A stretch of 45,161 nucleotides of DNA from positions 1 to 45,161 of the forward strand of contig JACMPM010000107.1 of the NCBI GenBank assembly GCA_014377485.1, written 5' to 3'. A program made the translations under genes and the position numbers. The stretch comes from Bacteriovorax sp. (GTDB lineage Bacteria; Bdellovibrionota; Bacteriovoracia; Bacteriovoracales; Bacteriovoracaceae). Below are positions 24,348-32,614 of the stretch, piece after piece (the stretch's first letter is position 1; every line of letters starts with the position of its first letter). The notes below the pieces were generated by a model. That model saw nothing but the letters and a program-made list of their open reading frames with translations. It was not told where the DNA came from and made no database searches.

Positions 24348-25196
24348 ATGAAACTTATCTCTCTCGCATTTCTTACGATTCTTTCAACTCAAGTTCATGC
24401 GATGCCCGTTGGTTCTTTTGATGCATTAAAAGTAGTAAGTAAAAATTTAAATGCACTTGATCCTAATTATGATTTTAATGGAATAGTTAAACTATCAAAT
24501 TGTTCAGGTTCAATTATTCGTTTTTCCGGAATGCCTGAATCTTCTAAAGCAATCGCAATGACAAACGGACACTGTTTATCAAGTGGAATGCCTAACCCCG
24601 GTGAAGTTGTAATTGGAAAAACTGTAAGCCGCTCGATGAAAGTTTATAGTAAATCTCAAAAATTAGTCGGTATCACTGCTACTAAGGTCTTGTACTCGAC
24701 GATGACAAACACTGATGTAACTTTGTATGAACTAAAAGAAACATATAAAGACTTAACTGCAAAAGGTGTGGACTCATTTGATCTAGATGGAAATCACCCT
24801 TCACTTGGAACATCTATTGATGTTGTTTCTGGTTACTGGGATCGAGGATACAGATGCAATATTGACGCATTTATTTATGTACTACGCGAAGCTGATTGGA
24901 CAATGAAAGATTCAATTCGTTATACGGAAACAGGTTGTGACACAATCGGTGGAACTTCTGGATCTCCTATTATTCAAACTGGAACAAGAACAGTCGTTGG
25001 TATCAACAATACTGGAAATGAAGATGGTGAAAAATGTACGATGAACAATCCATGTGAAGTAGATGAACAAGGAAATATTGTTGTTAAAGCACACGCTTCT
25101 TACGGACAACAAACATATAGAATTGCTACTTGTTTAACTCCGGATTTTAGAATTGATTTAAATCTTCCCAACTGTGAATTATACAAACAGAAATAA
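24348..25196 (+). CDS. Secreted trypsin-like serine protease
   Basis: The start at 24348 (AAGGA eight bases upstream) opens into a signal peptide MKLISLAFLTILSTQVHA. The chymotrypsin-fold triad is visible: H75 in MTNGHC (the TAAHC equivalent, with C52 and C76 as the usual disulfide), D123 in NTDVTLYEL, and S204 in GGTSGSP (the GDSGGP equivalent). The length (282 residues) matches one protease domain with no extra binding modules. It is presumably released or periplasmic. Predatory relatives secrete many such proteases, but the target is unknown. A terminator follows. Confidence 0.9.
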   Translation: MKLISLAFLTILSTQVHAMPVGSFDALKVVSKNLNALDPNYDFNGIVKLSNCSGSIIRFSGMPESSKAIAMTNGHCLSSGMPNPGEVVIGKTVSRSMKVYSKSQKLVGITATKVLYSTMTNTDVTLYELKETYKDLTAKGVDSFDLDGNHPSLGTSIDVVSGYWDRGYRCNIDAFIYVLREADWTMKDSIRYTETGCDTIGGTSGSPIIQTGTRTVVGINNTGNEDGEKCTMNNPCEVDEQGNIVVKAHASYGQQTYRIATCLTPDFRIDLNLPNCELYKQK

Positions 25197-25220
25197 TAAT
25201 TTAAAAATTATTAATTATAA

Positions 25221-25251
25221 AAAAAGCCAGGCATATTGCTTGGCTTTTTTT
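25221..25251. terminator. Bidirectional terminator between protease and ParB-like genes
   Basis: AGCCAGGC (25225-25232) pairs with GCTTGGCT (25238-25245), including one G-T pair, around ATATT. A-runs lie to the left and T-runs to the right. It lies between two convergent genes. Confidence 0.9.
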
Positions 25252-25285
25252 GGTTCCAGGTGACCCCAGAAGTGCAGTGCTAAAA

Positions 25286-26200
25286 CTATTGGAGAGATTC
25301 CTCTTTGTAATCTTCATTTCCTATAGTTGGATAGTAAGCATCGTCACCAGAAAAATTCATCACAGCTTTAAAAAGTTTTTGAGTATCACCTGGAAGGTCG
25401 CTCAGAGATATTCCTTCAATTTTTAATTGTTTAAATTTTTTAAGAAGTTTTTTTAAAGTTATTTCGATTTCTAAAAACTCGCGAGCGTTGGGATCGTTTG
25501 GAGTTTCTTTAATTGCTATATCTACACCTTTTGCTTTAGCAATCTTAACGAATTTTTTGATCTCGCGAACAGGTAGAGATTTTATATGGGATAAGGACTT
25601 TTGTTGTTCATCTTTTTTAAGTTTAACTATTTCATTTGTTTGACTGAGAGAAAGCTGTCCATTTTTGCGAGCTTCTTTAACACCAGCTGAAGCCATTTCG
25701 TCTCGGTTAATAGCTTCATGGATTTGCTTTGGAGAAAGTCCTGTTTTTTCAGCTACAAGATTTAAAAATTTTTCGGATGGAAGTACTATTTTCTTTTTTT
25801 GGATTTCTATTTCTTCGCTTGAATCAACTGCAGGAGAATTTGAAGTTTTTAGTTCAACTTCCTCGTGAGGATTTAGTTTTTGATAAATTTCTTTTGCACG
25901 TCTTAAATGCCCTTCGATTTCTATTTTTGATAAGTCTTTTCTCACTAAGTTTTCATCAATAGAAACAAGTTCACTTTCCAATGCACCCTTGTCCACAATC
26001 ATCACTGGAGCTTCGGTGTAACCTAGGTTCAATAGGGCCTTAAAGCGCCTTGCTCCCGCTAAAATTACATTATCAGGAGAGATAACTATCGGTGCGATAA
26101 GCCCCAATGTTTGGATAGATTTTTCCAGCTCTAATACATCTGTACCAAACCTCAAATAAGGATTTGTTGCTTTAAGATCAATAAGCTTTCTTATTTCCAC
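25286..26200 (-). CDS. Orphan ParB/Spo0J-like DNA-binding protein
   Basis: The start is GTG, preceded by GGAGAA. The N-terminal ParB domain (about residues 1-100) shows the family motifs G49-A-R-R-F-K-A (the GERR box, which binds CTP in ParB proteins) and ENLVRKDLS (83-91, the ENxQRxDL equivalent). A central helix-turn-helix region follows (about 145-200, with EKTGLSPKQIHEAI). The C-terminal 100 residues are lysine-rich and helical, possibly for dimerisation. No parA gene is adjacent and no parS-like palindrome was noticed here. It is therefore more likely a Noc-like or regulatory ParB relative than the chromosome-partition protein. Confidence 0.85.
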   Translation of the reverse strand: MEIRKLIDLKATNPYLRFGTDVLELEKSIQTLGLIAPIVISPDNVILAGARRFKALLNLGYTEAPVMIVDKGALESELVSIDENLVRKDLSKIEIEGHLRRAKEIYQKLNPHEEVELKTSNSPAVDSSEEIEIQKKKIVLPSEKFLNLVAEKTGLSPKQIHEAINRDEMASAGVKEARKNGQLSLSQTNEIVKLKKDEQQKSLSHIKSLPVREIKKFVKIAKAKGVDIAIKETPNDPNAREFLEIEITLKKLLKKFKQLKIEGISLSDLPGDTQKLFKAVMNFSGDDAYYPTIGNEDYKEESLQ

Positions 26201-26210
26201 GATATTCTCC

Positions 26211-26260
26211 GACAGTATTTATTTGTAGGAGAAAGGGTGCCAAAGCTTCCAAGTATTGTC
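26211..26260. promoter_or_regulatory. Inverted GACARTAYTT sites upstream of the ParB-like gene
   Basis: GACAGTATTT (26211-26220) and AAGTATTGTC (26251-26260) are imperfect inverted copies, matching at 8 of 10 positions. They flank a minus-strand promoter-like pair, TTGGCA and TAAATA with 16 bases between. The layout would suit autoregulation with a loop, but this is only inferred. Confidence 0.35.
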
Positions 26261-26363
26261 AGTTGAATTAATAATAAAATATCTAACATCTTCTTAAGCT
26301 GATGAAATTTCTCATTCATATGACTTCAGGCTTAATTAAACGCAGATGCAAAATTTAGTTTTA

Positions 26364-26980
26364 TTATTTAAGCTTCTTCCAGTTGCGGATCAGCTTTCTT
26401 AATTCCTCAGACTTATTAGTAGGCTCAGGTAGATCGATGAGCTTTTCCTTCAGGAATAAAAGCTGCCATCGAACTAGCAACAGCCAATTCAACCACTCCA
26501 TTTTATCGTATCCAAGAATAAGCTCGACTTGAAAAAATTGGATTTGAGAAATATCATAAACCATTTCTTCTTCATCAAAAGAATATTTTTTCTTATTCCA
26601 CCCGCAAATGAAGACCCTGCGATCATATCGAAATCAATTAGTTTTGGTCGCAATCTTTTTAATTGTAAAATATATCTTGGATGAATAATGCGAATGGGTC
26701 GTTGGAGTCATCTTTGGTAGTCTTGGTTCACAGTTGTCGGTATTTAAGTCGATCGTGTTGTATTTATAGTTAGTAATAATCACATCTTCCGGATTTTTTC
26801 ATAGAGGTAAATTTAATTATATGATTCTTTCCGAGCATTCTCTTCTAAATTCTTCTTTGATTTGCCAAATAAAAAACCAAAGGCAACAAGCTTGCATTGG
26901 AGGCTTACTGCTGAAACACTTGTGACAAAAATTATAGGGTATAAATTATTAAGGATTGAGAAATTTCCATCCTGATCCAT
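26364..26980 (-). pseudogene. Decayed protein-coding gene, broken by a frame change and a TGA stop
   Basis: On the minus strand a frame opens at ATG 26980 and reads a hydrophobic N-terminal segment (NNLYPIIFVTSVSAVS) and then a charged stretch (KSKKNLEENARKESYN) to a stop at 26813. From 26798 a second frame reads K-N-P-E-D-V-I-I-T-N-Y and continues protein-like (LNTDNCEPRLPKMTPTTHS). A single TGA interrupts it at 26636-26634. The same frame then continues (FRYDRRVFICGWNKKKYS, DEEEMVYDISQIQFFQVEL) to a TAA at 26364. A gene of roughly 200 codons with a membrane anchor and a soluble domain would explain all pieces. The family is not recognised. The 66-codon end (26564-26364) could still be translated on its own. 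Confidence 0.5.
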
Positions 26981-27015
26981 ATTGGTCAAAAAAAGCGCAA
27001 CAAATTATGTATATT

Positions 27016-28104
27016 CTAAAATTGATTCTTCAGATAAAATTTGCGAAATGATGGTTGATTTAAAACCCAATTAAATTTATGACTAAATCGTTCCTTTATA
27101 AGAAAAATGAATGAAGTAAATATCAAAATAATTAATCCACCAATGATCACTTGATTTATTTTATTAGTGTGAAAATGTTCACCAATGGCTATTCCCCAAG
27201 GGTGAATTAGATAAAACCAATATGAAATTGAACTCAAGTAGACGTTGCTCAATAAGTTGGTTCTATATGGGGTGTCAGTGAGCTTTGTCAGTTGAATAAT
27301 AAATATACAAATGAGAAAAGCGTGTAGACTAAATCCAATTGAGTCACGAAGAGCAATTGGAAAAAAACCTACTAAAGCAATAAGTAAAAGTGTGAAACTT
27401 AATTGCAGAAATTTAAAATGCTCAAAAAAAGATAATTTTTTTTTAAAAAAATCGAGATCTATATTGAGAGCCAATAATGCACCTATGGCCAAGGCATCAA
27501 GTCTTGTTTCAAAAGAATTATAAATATAACTTTCACTGCTTAAATGGAAAATAGACAAGATCGTACGATAAACAATTACCATAATAACAACAGAAATCAA
27601 AAACCAAGACAAACCGTTACGAGTAGAAAATTTTCGCATAAAGTATTGAAAAACAACAGGCCATAGCAGATAAAATTGTATCAACATCGACGTAGTCCAA
27701 AAATGTGCAAAACCAGTATTGGGATGTCCGTGAAGAGCATTGTAATAATTGGATGAAAAAGTAATCACTGAAAGAACGTGATGAAAATCTATTGGCTTAT
27801 CGAAATAATATTTAATTAAAACATTGAACAACACAACAGCGTAGAGTGCGGGAATAATTTTCCAAAAACGTTTATTATAGAAACGAGCAAAATTAATTAT
27901 TGCTGATTGCTCCCATTCTTTTAAAAAATAACGGGTAAACGTATAACCTGAAATTACCAAGAAAAAAATAGCTCCTTGGCCTCCACCTAGGTGAATTTTA
28001 CTATGTCCGGCAAAAACTAGAATAACAGCAACCAGTCTTATCCAAGAAAGACTTGAAGGGATCATGAGATCAAATTTTTTATTATTATCAAATTCAATAT
28101 TCAT
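27016..28104 (-). CDS. Acyltransferase-3 family membrane protein (OafA-like)
   Basis: About ten hydrophobic segments span 362 residues. The family signature is present: LSWIRLVAVILVFAGHSKIH with the conserved His near the N-terminus, IFFLVISGYTFTRYFLKEW, FYNKRFWKIIPALY, and the FAHFWTTSMLIQFYLLWPVV segment. These proteins move acetyl or other acyl groups onto sugars of O-antigen, peptidoglycan or other envelope glycans. The gene stands between a decayed gene and coaE on the same strand, with 141 bases upstream that show no convincing promoter. The substrate is unknown. Confidence 0.9.
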   Translation of the reverse strand: MNIEFDNNKKFDLMIPSSLSWIRLVAVILVFAGHSKIHLGGGQGAIFFLVISGYTFTRYFLKEWEQSAIINFARFYNKRFWKIIPALYAVVLFNVLIKYYFDKPIDFHHVLSVITFSSNYYNALHGHPNTGFAHFWTTSMLIQFYLLWPVVFQYFMRKFSTRNGLSWFLISVVIMVIVYRTILSIFHLSSESYIYNSFETRLDALAIGALLALNIDLDFFKKKLSFFEHFKFLQLSFTLLLIALVGFFPIALRDSIGFSLHAFLICIFIIQLTKLTDTPYRTNLLSNVYLSSISYWFYLIHPWGIAIGEHFHTNKINQVIIGGLIILIFTSFIFLIKERFSHKFNWVLNQPSFRKFYLKNQF

Positions 28105-28245
28105 CTTGAAAACTAATACCCTTACTCTGCATTTTTAAGTTTGGGCGAATTTACTTTATAGTGCAGTGTGCGTCTAGGGAAATTCTGAAAAGTTTGAACA
28201 AATTATATGCCTGTAACTTATCGGAAATATTGAATTTTATTAATA

Positions 28246-28887
28246 TTAGATTGTAATATCACTTAAGAATTGTTTGATTGAAAGTTTTAAGTCTTCGATT
28301 TTGTTTGTGTTCATTATCACCAGATCTGATAATCTTTTTTTGTCATCAATGTCCATTTGGTTTTCAAGAATTTTTGTGGCCATTTTTATCGATGATTTAT
28401 CGCGAAGAACGATGCGCTCTATTTGTACTTTTTTTGGAGCATAGACACAGACAGAAAGATCGACATGTTTGTTAAGTTTTTTTTCAAATAATAATGGAAC
28501 ATCGTAAACAATAAAAAAAGGATTGCTCAATGTTGCGTATGCCTTTTGAAATTCTTCCGGCATAAAGACGTAGAGAAAATCTTCAAGCATTTTTTTTACA
28601 TGCGGGTCAATAAAGACCATTTCGCGCAATTTAGGAAACACAATCTTCCCGTCGGATATTGCTTGAGGAAAATGACTAATTATAAAATTTAGTGTTTCAT
28701 TTTTTTGATAAATATTTTTTATAAGTTTGTCGGCATCAATCACTGGGATATTATGTTCACGGAGGATTTCAGCCACAGTACTTTTACCGGTCCCAATTCC
28801 ACCGGTAAGTCCGATAATTGGAACGGGGATGTGGTAGAGTCGATTCTCTGGAGTTTTAGTAATCCATTTAGTTTTTAGATTTTTCAT
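28246..28887 (-). CDS. coaE: Dephospho-CoA kinase
   Basis: This enzyme catalyses the last step of coenzyme A synthesis, phosphorylating dephospho-CoA. It has the P-loop G-L-T-G-G-I-G-T-G-K-S-T, the VIDADKLIKNIYQK segment, the central FIVYDVPLLFEKKL motif (the DxPLLFE signature) and VCVYAPKKVQIERIVLRD. The P-loop is preceded by about 25 extra residues, whereas most CoaE proteins begin directly at the first strand; no closer start codon exists. A start at 28914 is also open. The 5' end overlaps the mazG 3' end by 20 bases (47 with the longer start). Confidence 0.94.
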   Translation of the reverse strand: MKNLKTKWITKTPENRLYHIPVPIIGLTGGIGTGKSTVAEILREHNIPVIDADKLIKNIYQKNETLNFIISHFPQAISDGKIVFPKLREMVFIDPHVKKMLEDFLYVFMPEEFQKAYATLSNPFFIVYDVPLLFEKKLNKHVDLSVCVYAPKKVQIERIVLRDKSSIKMATKILENQMDIDDKKRLSDLVIMNTNKIEDLKLSIKQFLSDITI

Positions 28888-29695
28888 CAACTTTCGCTTT
28901 ATTCCAGTAAACATCCATCTGCTCTTGATTCATTTCTTCGATTTTTTTACCATTGGATAACATCAAGTCTTCCATGGCGTGAAATCTTCTAAGAAATTTT
29001 TTATTTCCGGCCCTAAGTGCATCATGGGCATCAAGGTTTAGGTGACGAGCTAATTGGGCGATAGAAAAAAGTAAATCTCCCAATTCTTCAAAAACGGCAT
29101 CACGATTTACTGCTCGATTGGGTGTTAGCTCTTCTTTTAATTCTTGCCATTCTTCTTCAACTTTATAAACAACTTGTTTGTAATCTTCCCAATCGAATTT
29201 TAATTCATTAGTCTTCTTTCCGATTTTCATGGCGGCCATAAGCGGAGGTGCATTAAGAACCGAGGAGCTTATGCGGTGATGAGTTGCGAGGCTATCAAGA
29301 CGTTCCTTTTCTTCTTTTTTTATTATTTCCCAATTCACTAGAACTTGATCAGCATCAATTTTACTTTGGTTGTCTATGAAAACATGAGGATGGCGGCGAA
29401 TTAGCTTTTCAGTCAGCTTTGCTGCAACTGATTCAATATCAAATTCTCCTTTTTCAGAAGCTATTTGAGCGTGTAGCAACACTTGCATCAAAACATCGCC
29501 AATTTCCTCTTCCATATGTTTTGGGTCTTTTTCTTCGACAGCTTCAATGAATTCGTAAGACTCTTCCAGTAAATATTTTAGCAAAGACTGATGAGTTTGC
29601 TTTAAATCCCAAGGGCATCCATGCTCAGGATGGCGAAGCTCGGCGATAACATCTTTTAGTATTTCAAAATTACTCTTTTCAGGACTTTTATTCAT
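28868..29695 (-). CDS. mazG: MazG nucleoside triphosphate pyrophosphohydrolase
   Basis: This is a full-length two-domain MazG (275 residues). The first domain has CPWDLKQTHQSLLKYLLEESYEFIEAVEEKD and the metal-binding EEEIGDVLMQVLLHAQIA. The second has EEEWQELKEEL and the partner FEELGDLLFSIAQLARHL. The enzyme removes aberrant nucleotides and can lower ppGpp in stress. ATG at 29695 is preferred over GTG at 29704 because AGGTG lies at correct spacing before it. It is divergent from ybeY with only 36 bases between the starts. Confidence 0.94.
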   Translation of the reverse strand: MNKSPEKSNFEILKDVIAELRHPEHGCPWDLKQTHQSLLKYLLEESYEFIEAVEEKDPKHMEEEIGDVLMQVLLHAQIASEKGEFDIESVAAKLTEKLIRRHPHVFIDNQSKIDADQVLVNWEIIKKEEKERLDSLATHHRISSSVLNAPPLMAAMKIGKKTNELKFDWEDYKQVVYKVEEEWQELKEELTPNRAVNRDAVFEELGDLLFSIAQLARHLNLDAHDALRAGNKKFLRRFHAMEDLMLSNGKKIEEMNQEQMDVYWNKAKVDEKSKN

Positions 29696-29731
29696 TTGCG
29701 GCACCTATTAAATTTTGTTACCTTTTTAGGA

Positions 29732-30241
29732 ATGAAATTAACCATAACCCTTTATGATAGTGGAATAAAAAAGAAAACTAGTAAAGTGTCCAGCGAGATA
29801 TCGGGTCTGATTTCTCCTTTGGAAAAGAGCTTTGCTCTGTTCTTAACAAAGAACCCACATTTTAAGGGGGTCAAAGAAGTGTCAATTTCAATGACTCTTT
29901 GTGGAAAGAGAAAGATTCAATCCATGAATCAGAAATACCGCCAAATTGACAAGGCTACTGATGTTTTATCTTTTCCGGTGTTTGAGAATCTTCGTCCGGA
30001 TAAATTAGTAACTGAAAAAAATCTTCCTCAAGTCGAACTCGGTGATCTGGTAATTTGTAAGGAAATTGCAAAATCTCAAGCGCTAGAGTTTAAAATCAGC
30101 TACGAACAAGAGGTGATTCATCTTGCAGTTCACGGTTTTTTACATCTCTTGGGTTTTGATCATGAAACTTCTTTAAAAGAAGAAAAAATCATGGAGAAGT
30201 ACGAAGCTGAACTGGTGAATAAAATTTATAAAAAACTATAA
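29732..30241 (+). CDS. ybeY: YbeY, endoribonuclease for rRNA maturation
   Basis: The zinc-binding signature H-G-F-L-H-L-L-G-F-D-H is intact near the C-terminus (the HGxLHLxGyDH motif), and LGDLVICKEIAKSQA and KATDVLSFPVFE are conserved family segments. YbeY works in 16S rRNA 3'-end processing and ribosome quality control. The ATG at 29732 is used, although AGGA lies directly against it. A TTG 36 bases upstream is also open but would overlap the mazG start. It is followed by prfB, another translation gene. Confidence 0.94.
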   Translation: MKLTITLYDSGIKKKTSKVSSEISGLISPLEKSFALFLTKNPHFKGVKEVSISMTLCGKRKIQSMNQKYRQIDKATDVLSFPVFENLRPDKLVTEKNLPQVELGDLVICKEIAKSQALEFKISYEQEVIHLAVHGFLHLLGFDHETSLKEEKIMEKYEAELVNKIYKKL

Positions 30242-30264
30242 GCAAACTAATAAGGCAACAAGAT

Positions 30265-31408
30265 ATGAACGAACAAATAAAAATTGAACTCAATGAAAAA
30301 AAACTCGATATAAGAAATTACCAAGAGAAGCTCGATCTTCTTCGGAGGTCGCTTTGAGATTGAGAAAAAACAAAATCGCTTAGATGAAATTAAGCGAATT
30401 GAAGGCATGGAAGGATTTTGGGATGACTCCACTAATGCTTCAAAAATTCAAAAAGAAAAATCTGTAATTGACGAAATTGTAAATACCTATACTCACCTAA
30501 AGCAATTGTATGACGACTTCGATGTTTTATTGGACTTTGCACTGACTGAAAACGACGAAGCCTCAGCAGAAGAAGCAATCGGCGTTTATAAAAACTTTTT
30601 ATCTGAATTTTCATTGGCAGAACAAAAAGTTTTGCTCTCTGGTGAGTTAGATCCCAATAATGCAATTGTTACGGTAAACGCCGGAGCAGGCGGAACAGAA
30701 TCCTGTGACTGGGCCTTTATGATTCTTCGAATGGTCATGAGATGGGCAGAAACAAAAAAATTCAAAGTTCAGGTTCTCGATACCCAAGAAGGGGATTCAG
30801 CTGGAATTAAATCGGCAACTATTACGATTACAGGGAATTATGCATACGGATTATTGAAATCAGAATCTGGCGTTCATCGCCTGGTCAGGCTTTCTCCATT
30901 TGACTCTGCTGGAAGACGCCATACTTCATTTGCCTCGATTTATGTTTCAGCTGAAATTGATGACACGATTGAAATTGAAATACTCGATAAAGATTTGCGT
31001 ATTGATGTTTACCGCGCTGGTGGTTCTGGAGGACAGGGCGTAAACACGACTGACTCTGCTGTCCGCTTAACTCATTTGCCAACCAACTTGGTTGTCATAT
31101 GCCAGAATGAGCGCTCTCAGCTTCAAAATAAAGCGCAAGCAATGAAAGTTTTAAGATCGAGACTCTACGAATTAGAAATGGATAAACGTAGAGCAAAAAT
31201 TGCTGAAGTCGAGGCCAATAAAAAAGACATCGCTTTTGGCGCTCAAATTCGCTCTTACGTTCTTCACCCTTATAAATTAGTGAAAGATCACCGGACTGGT
31301 TTCGAATCCTCTCAAGCGGAAAAAACCTTAGAGGGAGATCTTGATGGTTTTATCGATGCCTATCTTCGCTGGACAGTTGAAAAGAACACTGCTCATGGAG
31401 ATCATTAA
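30265..31408 (+). CDS. prfB: Peptide chain release factor 2, expressed through a programmed +1 frameshift
   Basis: The real start is ATG 30265, giving 30 codons in frame 0 (MNEQIKIELNEKK...LLRRSL) before an in-frame TGA at 30355-30357. Translation resumes in the +1 frame at GAG 30356 and continues (EIEKKQNRLDEIKRIEG) to 31408, a protein of about 380 residues. The protein has the RF2 anticodon-like S-P-F motif (RLSPFDSAGRR) and the catalytic G-G-Q (SGGQGVNTTDSAVR). It reads UGA and UAA stop codons, so the internal UGA senses RF2 level. Annotating from the internal ATG at 30407 would lose the N-terminal domain. Confidence 0.96.
30344..30358 (+). promoter_or_regulatory. prfB programmed frameshift site
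   Basis: GGAGG-TCG-CTT-TGA-G. An internal Shine-Dalgarno GGAGG lies three bases before the slippery codon CTT, which is followed by the in-frame stop TGA. This is the same spacing as the classic Escherichia coli site. The ribosome slips from CTT to TTT when RF2 is scarce. Confidence 0.95.
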
Positions 31409-31411
31409 TCA

Positions 31412-32614
31412 ATGAAAGGTCAGAGGTTTAAACTTTTCCTCACTCTTTTTTTAGATAATTCTACTACTGTAAAGTTTGCCGTTGGCGTTCTCGTCGGTAT
31501 GGCCTTTTCTATTGCTGTTATTCTGTCTACCATTGGAATTATGGACGGATTTCAACGGGCCTTAAAAATTGGTCTTAAGAAATCTGTCGGTGAAGTGGTT
31601 ATGAATTCTCAAGGCGGAGGATTTTTTAAACTCAATAATTCTATCTTTGAAAAATTTAAATCTCAAAACATTGATCACTATTCAGCACTGGTTCAAACTG
31701 AAAGTTTTTTAATTTTTGATGAAGACTCTCGTGGTGTTGCGGTGAGAGGAATAGATGACTCTTATGCAGAAGTTGTTAAACTTCCTTTACTACTCAAAGA
31801 CAACGAAGTGGCGATTGGATCTGAGATTGCAAAAATAAATAAAATTAAAATCGGCGATGAAATTGTCCTTGCCTTTGCTAAAGGAAATATTAGTCTCAAG
31901 TCGATGCCCTCTCTTGAGCGCTTTAAAGTGAGTCGAATTATAAATCACGGTGTTTATCAAAAAGATTCCAAAATAGTTTATATCAAACTGGAAACTCTGC
32001 AGCGAATTCTCGAATTAGGTCATTATATTAATATGATTTCTCTGAATTTGCCTCAGGACTCAAAATACAAAGACGATATTGAAAAGATTGAAAGCAATAT
32101 CCCCATTCTGAGAAAGAAATTTAATGCAGAATTTTATTTCAAACCTTATTGGCGCGAGTTCGCACCGCTCTTGGAAGCTGTTAAAGTTGAAAAGGTGATG
32201 ATTAGTTTGATTCTGCAAATGGTAGTGGTTATCTCTATTTTTAATATTTTAGCTTTCATTATTTTTATCAATGAAAAAAAATCCAAAGAACTGTTTTTAT
32301 TTAAGGCTCTGGGGCTTTCAAAAAAAGCAATGAGCGATCTTTGGATGAAATTAGTTTTTTTAATTTGGGGACTCTCGTGTCTTCTCTCATTGGTGCTAGT
32401 GCAAATTTTTAAGTTTTTACTGCTAAAATTATCTCTTTTTGAACTTCCTTCCGAAATTTATTCAATGCCAAGAATTGAGCTTTATTTATCCTGGACTGAT
32501 TATCTTTTTGTTTGGAGTCTTACATTGGTTTGGATCTTAATCATCACTTTTTATTTATTAAGAAGATTAAAACAAAAAAGCCTGCTCGCAGGCTTAAGAC
32601 AGGAATTCGCATGA
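31412..32614 (+). CDS. LolC/LolE-type lipoprotein-releasing ABC permease
   Basis: A 400-residue permease with an N-terminal membrane segment (about 20-42), a large periplasmic domain and three C-terminal membrane segments (about 268-290, 310-335 and 365-388). This is the FtsX/MacB topology of LolC/E. The start of the first helix (KFAVGVLVGMAFSIAVILSTIGIMDGFQ) is typical. Together with the ATPase downstream it would extract lipoproteins from the inner membrane for delivery to LolA. Only one permease gene is present here, so it may work as a homodimer (LolF-like) or have its partner elsewhere. It follows prfB by three bases and overlaps lolD by four. Confidence 0.85.
   Translation: MKGQRFKLFLTLFLDNSTTVKFAVGVLVGMAFSIAVILSTIGIMDGFQRALKIGLKKSVGEVVMNSQGGGFFKLNNSIFEKFKSQNIDHYSALVQTESFLIFDEDSRGVAVRGIDDSYAEVVKLPLLLKDNEVAIGSEIAKINKIKIGDEIVLAFAKGNISLKSMPSLERFKVSRIINHGVYQKDSKIVYIKLETLQRILELGHYINMISLNLPQDSKYKDDIEKIESNIPILRKKFNAEFYFKPYWREFAPLLEAVKVEKVMISLILQMVVVISIFNILAFIIFINEKKSKELFLFKALGLSKKAMSDLWMKLVFLIWGLSCLLSLVLVQIFKFLLLKLSLFELPSEIYSMPRIELYLSWTDYLFVWSLTLVWILIITFYLLRRLKQKSLLAGLRQEFA
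32578..32595 (-). terminator. Antisense terminator-like hairpin inside the lolC/E end
   Basis: AAGCCTGC-TC-GCAGGCTT is a perfect 8-bp inverted repeat. Read on the minus strand it is followed by TTTTTTG. It lies within the last codons of the permease gene, and no leftward gene nearby needs it. It might block antisense transcription or fold in the mRNA before the lolD start. Confidence 0.35.

Noticed and set aside
26634-26636. TGA inside the minus-strand frame read as selenocysteine
   Set aside because: The upstream part of the gene also changes frame and has further stops, and no SECIS-like hairpin was noticed directly after the codon. Gene decay is the simpler explanation.
26813-26980. A 55-codon minus-strand gene with one hydrophobic segment
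   Set aside because: It has no ribosome binding site, and its end leads directly into the next protein-like frame. It is better treated as the N-terminal part of the broken gene.
32512-32610. Longer N-terminus for lolD inside the permease gene
   Set aside because: ABC ATPase similarity starts at MSPIIKIENVKK, and ATG 32611 has AGGA and the usual ATGA overlap.
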